A DNA stretch of 13,990 bases from contig JAIVWI010000072.1 of NCBI GenBank assembly GCA_048636595.1, positions 1 through 13,990 on the forward strand. Reading direction: 5' to 3'. Shown here one piece after another: positions 13,822-13,990 of the stretch. The notes beneath the pieces are model-generated. The model ran no database searches, had not been told where the DNA came from, and saw only the letters and a list, made by a program, of their open reading frames with translations. The position numbers and the translations under genes are program-made. Origin of the DNA: JAJRRA01 sp048636595. GTDB taxonomy: Bacteria > Pseudomonadota > Gammaproteobacteria > Xanthomonadales > SZUA-36. How positions within the stretch are numbered: position 1 is the first letter of the stretch; every line of letters begins with the position of its first letter.

Positions 13822-13990
13822 ATGGTATCTCCCATTGTGAGCTTGTTTAAAAACAAAATGCGCTTTTTCGCAATACCAGCCCTCATGTTTTGCTGGGCAG
13901 GCCAGTTATGTGCACAGGATCTGGAGCCACGCCGGTGGTCACAAATGCCAACCGGTCTGAATTTCATCGGCATTGGTATCGGGCATGTTG
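13822..13990 (+). CDS. N terminus of an exported protein, possibly an outer-membrane MetA-type (PF13557-like) protein, cut by right edge
   Basis: Open frame from ATG 13822 to the edge (56 codons). It encodes a signal peptide, hydrophobic from RFFAIPALMF to GQLCA with likely cleavage before QD, followed by DLEPRRWSQMPTGLNF and a glycine-rich GIGIGH. The LEPRRW...P.G.N start is what I recall from the 'MetA pathway of phenol degradation' outer-membrane family, but too little is present to be sure. A second in-frame ATG at 13858 would also give a good signal peptide; neither has a clear ribosome site. It is divergent from the cytochrome b operon over 276 bp. That region holds the tandem repeat and a small CCAGG-CCTGG hairpin (13725-13740). 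Confidence 0.6.
   Translation, partial: MVSPIVSLFKNKMRFFAIPALMFCWAGQLCAQDLEPRRWSQMPTGLNFIGIGIGHV

Overview
The window looks like a contig or scaffold from an uncultured proteobacterium, most likely a gammaproteobacterium. The basis is an AvtA-type valine-pyruvate aminotransferase, a DUF4124-like secreted protein, a TnaA-type tryptophanase beside an Lrp/AsnC regulator, and tandem palindromic repeats of the 'GTAAGAGCGTGCTTGCGCGC' type common in gammaproteobacterial intergenic DNA. A run of 10 N's inside avtA and a one-base frameshift in the DUF4124-like gene suggest draft or metagenome-derived sequence. The lineage below class is not determined.

Left half (1-8643), amino-acid catabolism. On the minus strand an Lrp/AsnC regulator is followed after 28 bp by a tryptophanase gene that runs off the left edge. 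Divergent from it, on the plus strand, are a 43-codon exported peptide, a membrane-anchored alpha/beta hydrolase, a D-cysteine desulfhydrase/L-cysteate sulfo-lyase-like PLP enzyme, the aminotransferase avtA (broken by the N gap) and a CaiB/BaiF family alpha-methylacyl-CoA racemase. Spacing of 19-65 bp makes one transcription unit plausible. The racemase stop codon lies inside the first of three 59-bp palindromic repeats. These end 2 bp from the stop of a convergent gene for a methionine gamma-lyase of the type found in plants. Together the genes encode three C-C or C-S lyases (likely products indole, H2S or sulfite, and methanethiol, with pyruvate, 2-oxobutyrate and ammonia), an alanine-forming transaminase and an acyl-CoA epimerase, with one Lrp-type regulator.

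Middle (8644-9375). A 226-bp AT-rich divergent promoter region, with a 15-bp palindrome upstream of the lyase, leads to a small secreted DUF4124-like gene with a frameshift.

Right half (9376-13545), respiratory chain. A tightly packed minus-strand operon encodes a long (fused) cytochrome b, a Rieske iron-sulfur protein with a twin-arginine signal, and a 773-residue membrane-anchored protein with eight CxxCH haem sites, a HEAT-like region and five TPRs. The last two genes overlap by 4 bp. No cytochrome c1 or cytochrome f gene is present, so the octahaem protein is the obvious candidate for the c-type partner of a non-standard Rieske/cytochrome b complex. This is the most interesting part of the window. 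Upstream is a perfect 18-bp tandem repeat (17 of 18 bases shared) and, divergently, the start of a gene for an exported protein cut by the right edge.
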